Shown: piece by piece, positions 63,911 through 64,000 of the stretch
How positions within the stretch are numbered: position 1 is the first letter of the stretch
How the letters are laid out: every line of letters begins with the position of its first letter
Assembly: GCA_000621185.1 (NCBI GenBank)
Contig: JHYZ01000012.1
Location: 203,085-267,084, forward strand
Length of the DNA: 64,000 nt
Direction of reading: 5' to 3'
Source: Franconibacter pulveris DSM 19144
GTDB lineage: Bacteria > Pseudomonadota > Gammaproteobacteria > Enterobacterales > Enterobacteriaceae
Notes under the pieces: generated by a model
Told to the model about the DNA's origin: nothing
What the model saw: only the letters and a program-made list of their open reading frames with translations
Database searches by the model: none
Position numbers and translations under genes: made by a program

Positions 63911-64000
63911 GAGTATCAGGATTCACTCAAGTAAGCTAATTATGGCGTGGCGCCGGGGTTATGCCGGGGAGATGTTGCCGCCACGGTTAAAATATAGATG

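Larger units (their letters stand above)
38600..64000 (-). mobile_element. icd-integrated prophage with HK97-type head and lambda-type tail (right part off window)
   Basis: The left boundary is the icd 3' duplication. The content in minus-strand order is lysis, accessory genes, HNH, terS, terL, portal, ClpP-like protease, HK97 capsid, connectors, tail tube, G/GT, tape measure, tail tip, S74 fibre, then acyltransferase and SOS-regulated umuD-like/umuC. All essential morphogenesis and lysis genes look intact. Integrase, repressor, replication and antiterminator genes are expected beyond 64000. Confidence 0.93.

Overview
The window is a GC-rich enterobacterial chromosome segment (roughly 1-38,600) followed by most of a siphovirus-type prophage (about 38,600 to the right edge). 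The gene order sppA-ansA-pncA-yeaC-msrB-gapA-yeaD-yeaE-mipA-yeaG-yeaH-yeaK-yeaL-nimR-nimT-yeaO follows the E. coli 'yea' region. MsgA, a RyhB-2-like sRNA, an MlrA-like regulator, a VirK-like protein and IraP point to a member of the Enterobacteriaceae. A Cronobacter-, Franconibacter- or Enterobacter-like genome would fit, but genus cannot be decided from this window.

Chromosome layout. 1-7.6 kb holds housekeeping genes: SppA, asparaginase I, nicotinamidase, MsrB, GapA, mutarotase, aldo-keto reductase and MipA. 8-11.3 kb is the yeaGH stress-kinase operon behind a sigma-54-type promoter. 11.5-14.8 kb has a CSS/EAL c-di-GMP phosphodiesterase, a KGG-repeat stress protein, YeaK and YeaL. 14.8-17.9 kb is a four-gene polar amino acid ABC transporter, which splits yeaL from nimRT relative to E. 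coli. 18-28.7 kb has nimR/nimT, a degenerate glutamine amidotransferase, yeaO, several unknowns, SOS-linked msgA, a 24-codon yoaJ-like gene, a Fur-controlled RyhB-family sRNA, an MlrA-like regulator, a cupin and a second KGG protein. 29-31.6 kb is phosphoketolase, followed by a defective tRNA-like gene. 32.8-36.8 kb has VirK-like, LysR/PACE efflux, IraP and small membrane proteins. 37.2-38.6 kb looks like a graveyard of earlier integrations downstream of icd: a solo copy of a phage late-leader RNA, a 47-bp direct repeat of the icd 3' UTR, and a GNAT acetyltransferase.

Prophage. Its left end is a 166-bp remnant of the 3' end of icd, the classic phage 21/e14 attachment site. Almost everything is on the minus strand and reads right to left: late promoter and leader RNA, dual-start holin, SAR endolysin, Rz/Rz1, small accessory genes, HNH, terS, terL, portal, ClpP-like protease, HK97-type capsid, head-tail connectors, tail tube, G/GT chaperone with a lambda-type -1 frameshift, tape measure, tail tip, and an S74 tail fibre. 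The left end carries conversion genes: an acyltransferase and an SOS-regulated umuD-like/umuC pair behind a near-consensus LexA box. Small opposite-strand membrane-protein genes sit between modules. Integrase, repressor, replication and the Q-type antiterminator are not seen and should lie beyond base 64,000, next to an intact icd.

The least expected structure is a pair of homologous about 160-nt transcription units, each with a similar promoter, a 23-codon ORF and an intrinsic terminator. One is in the prophage late leader and the other is outside the prophage beside the attachment site.
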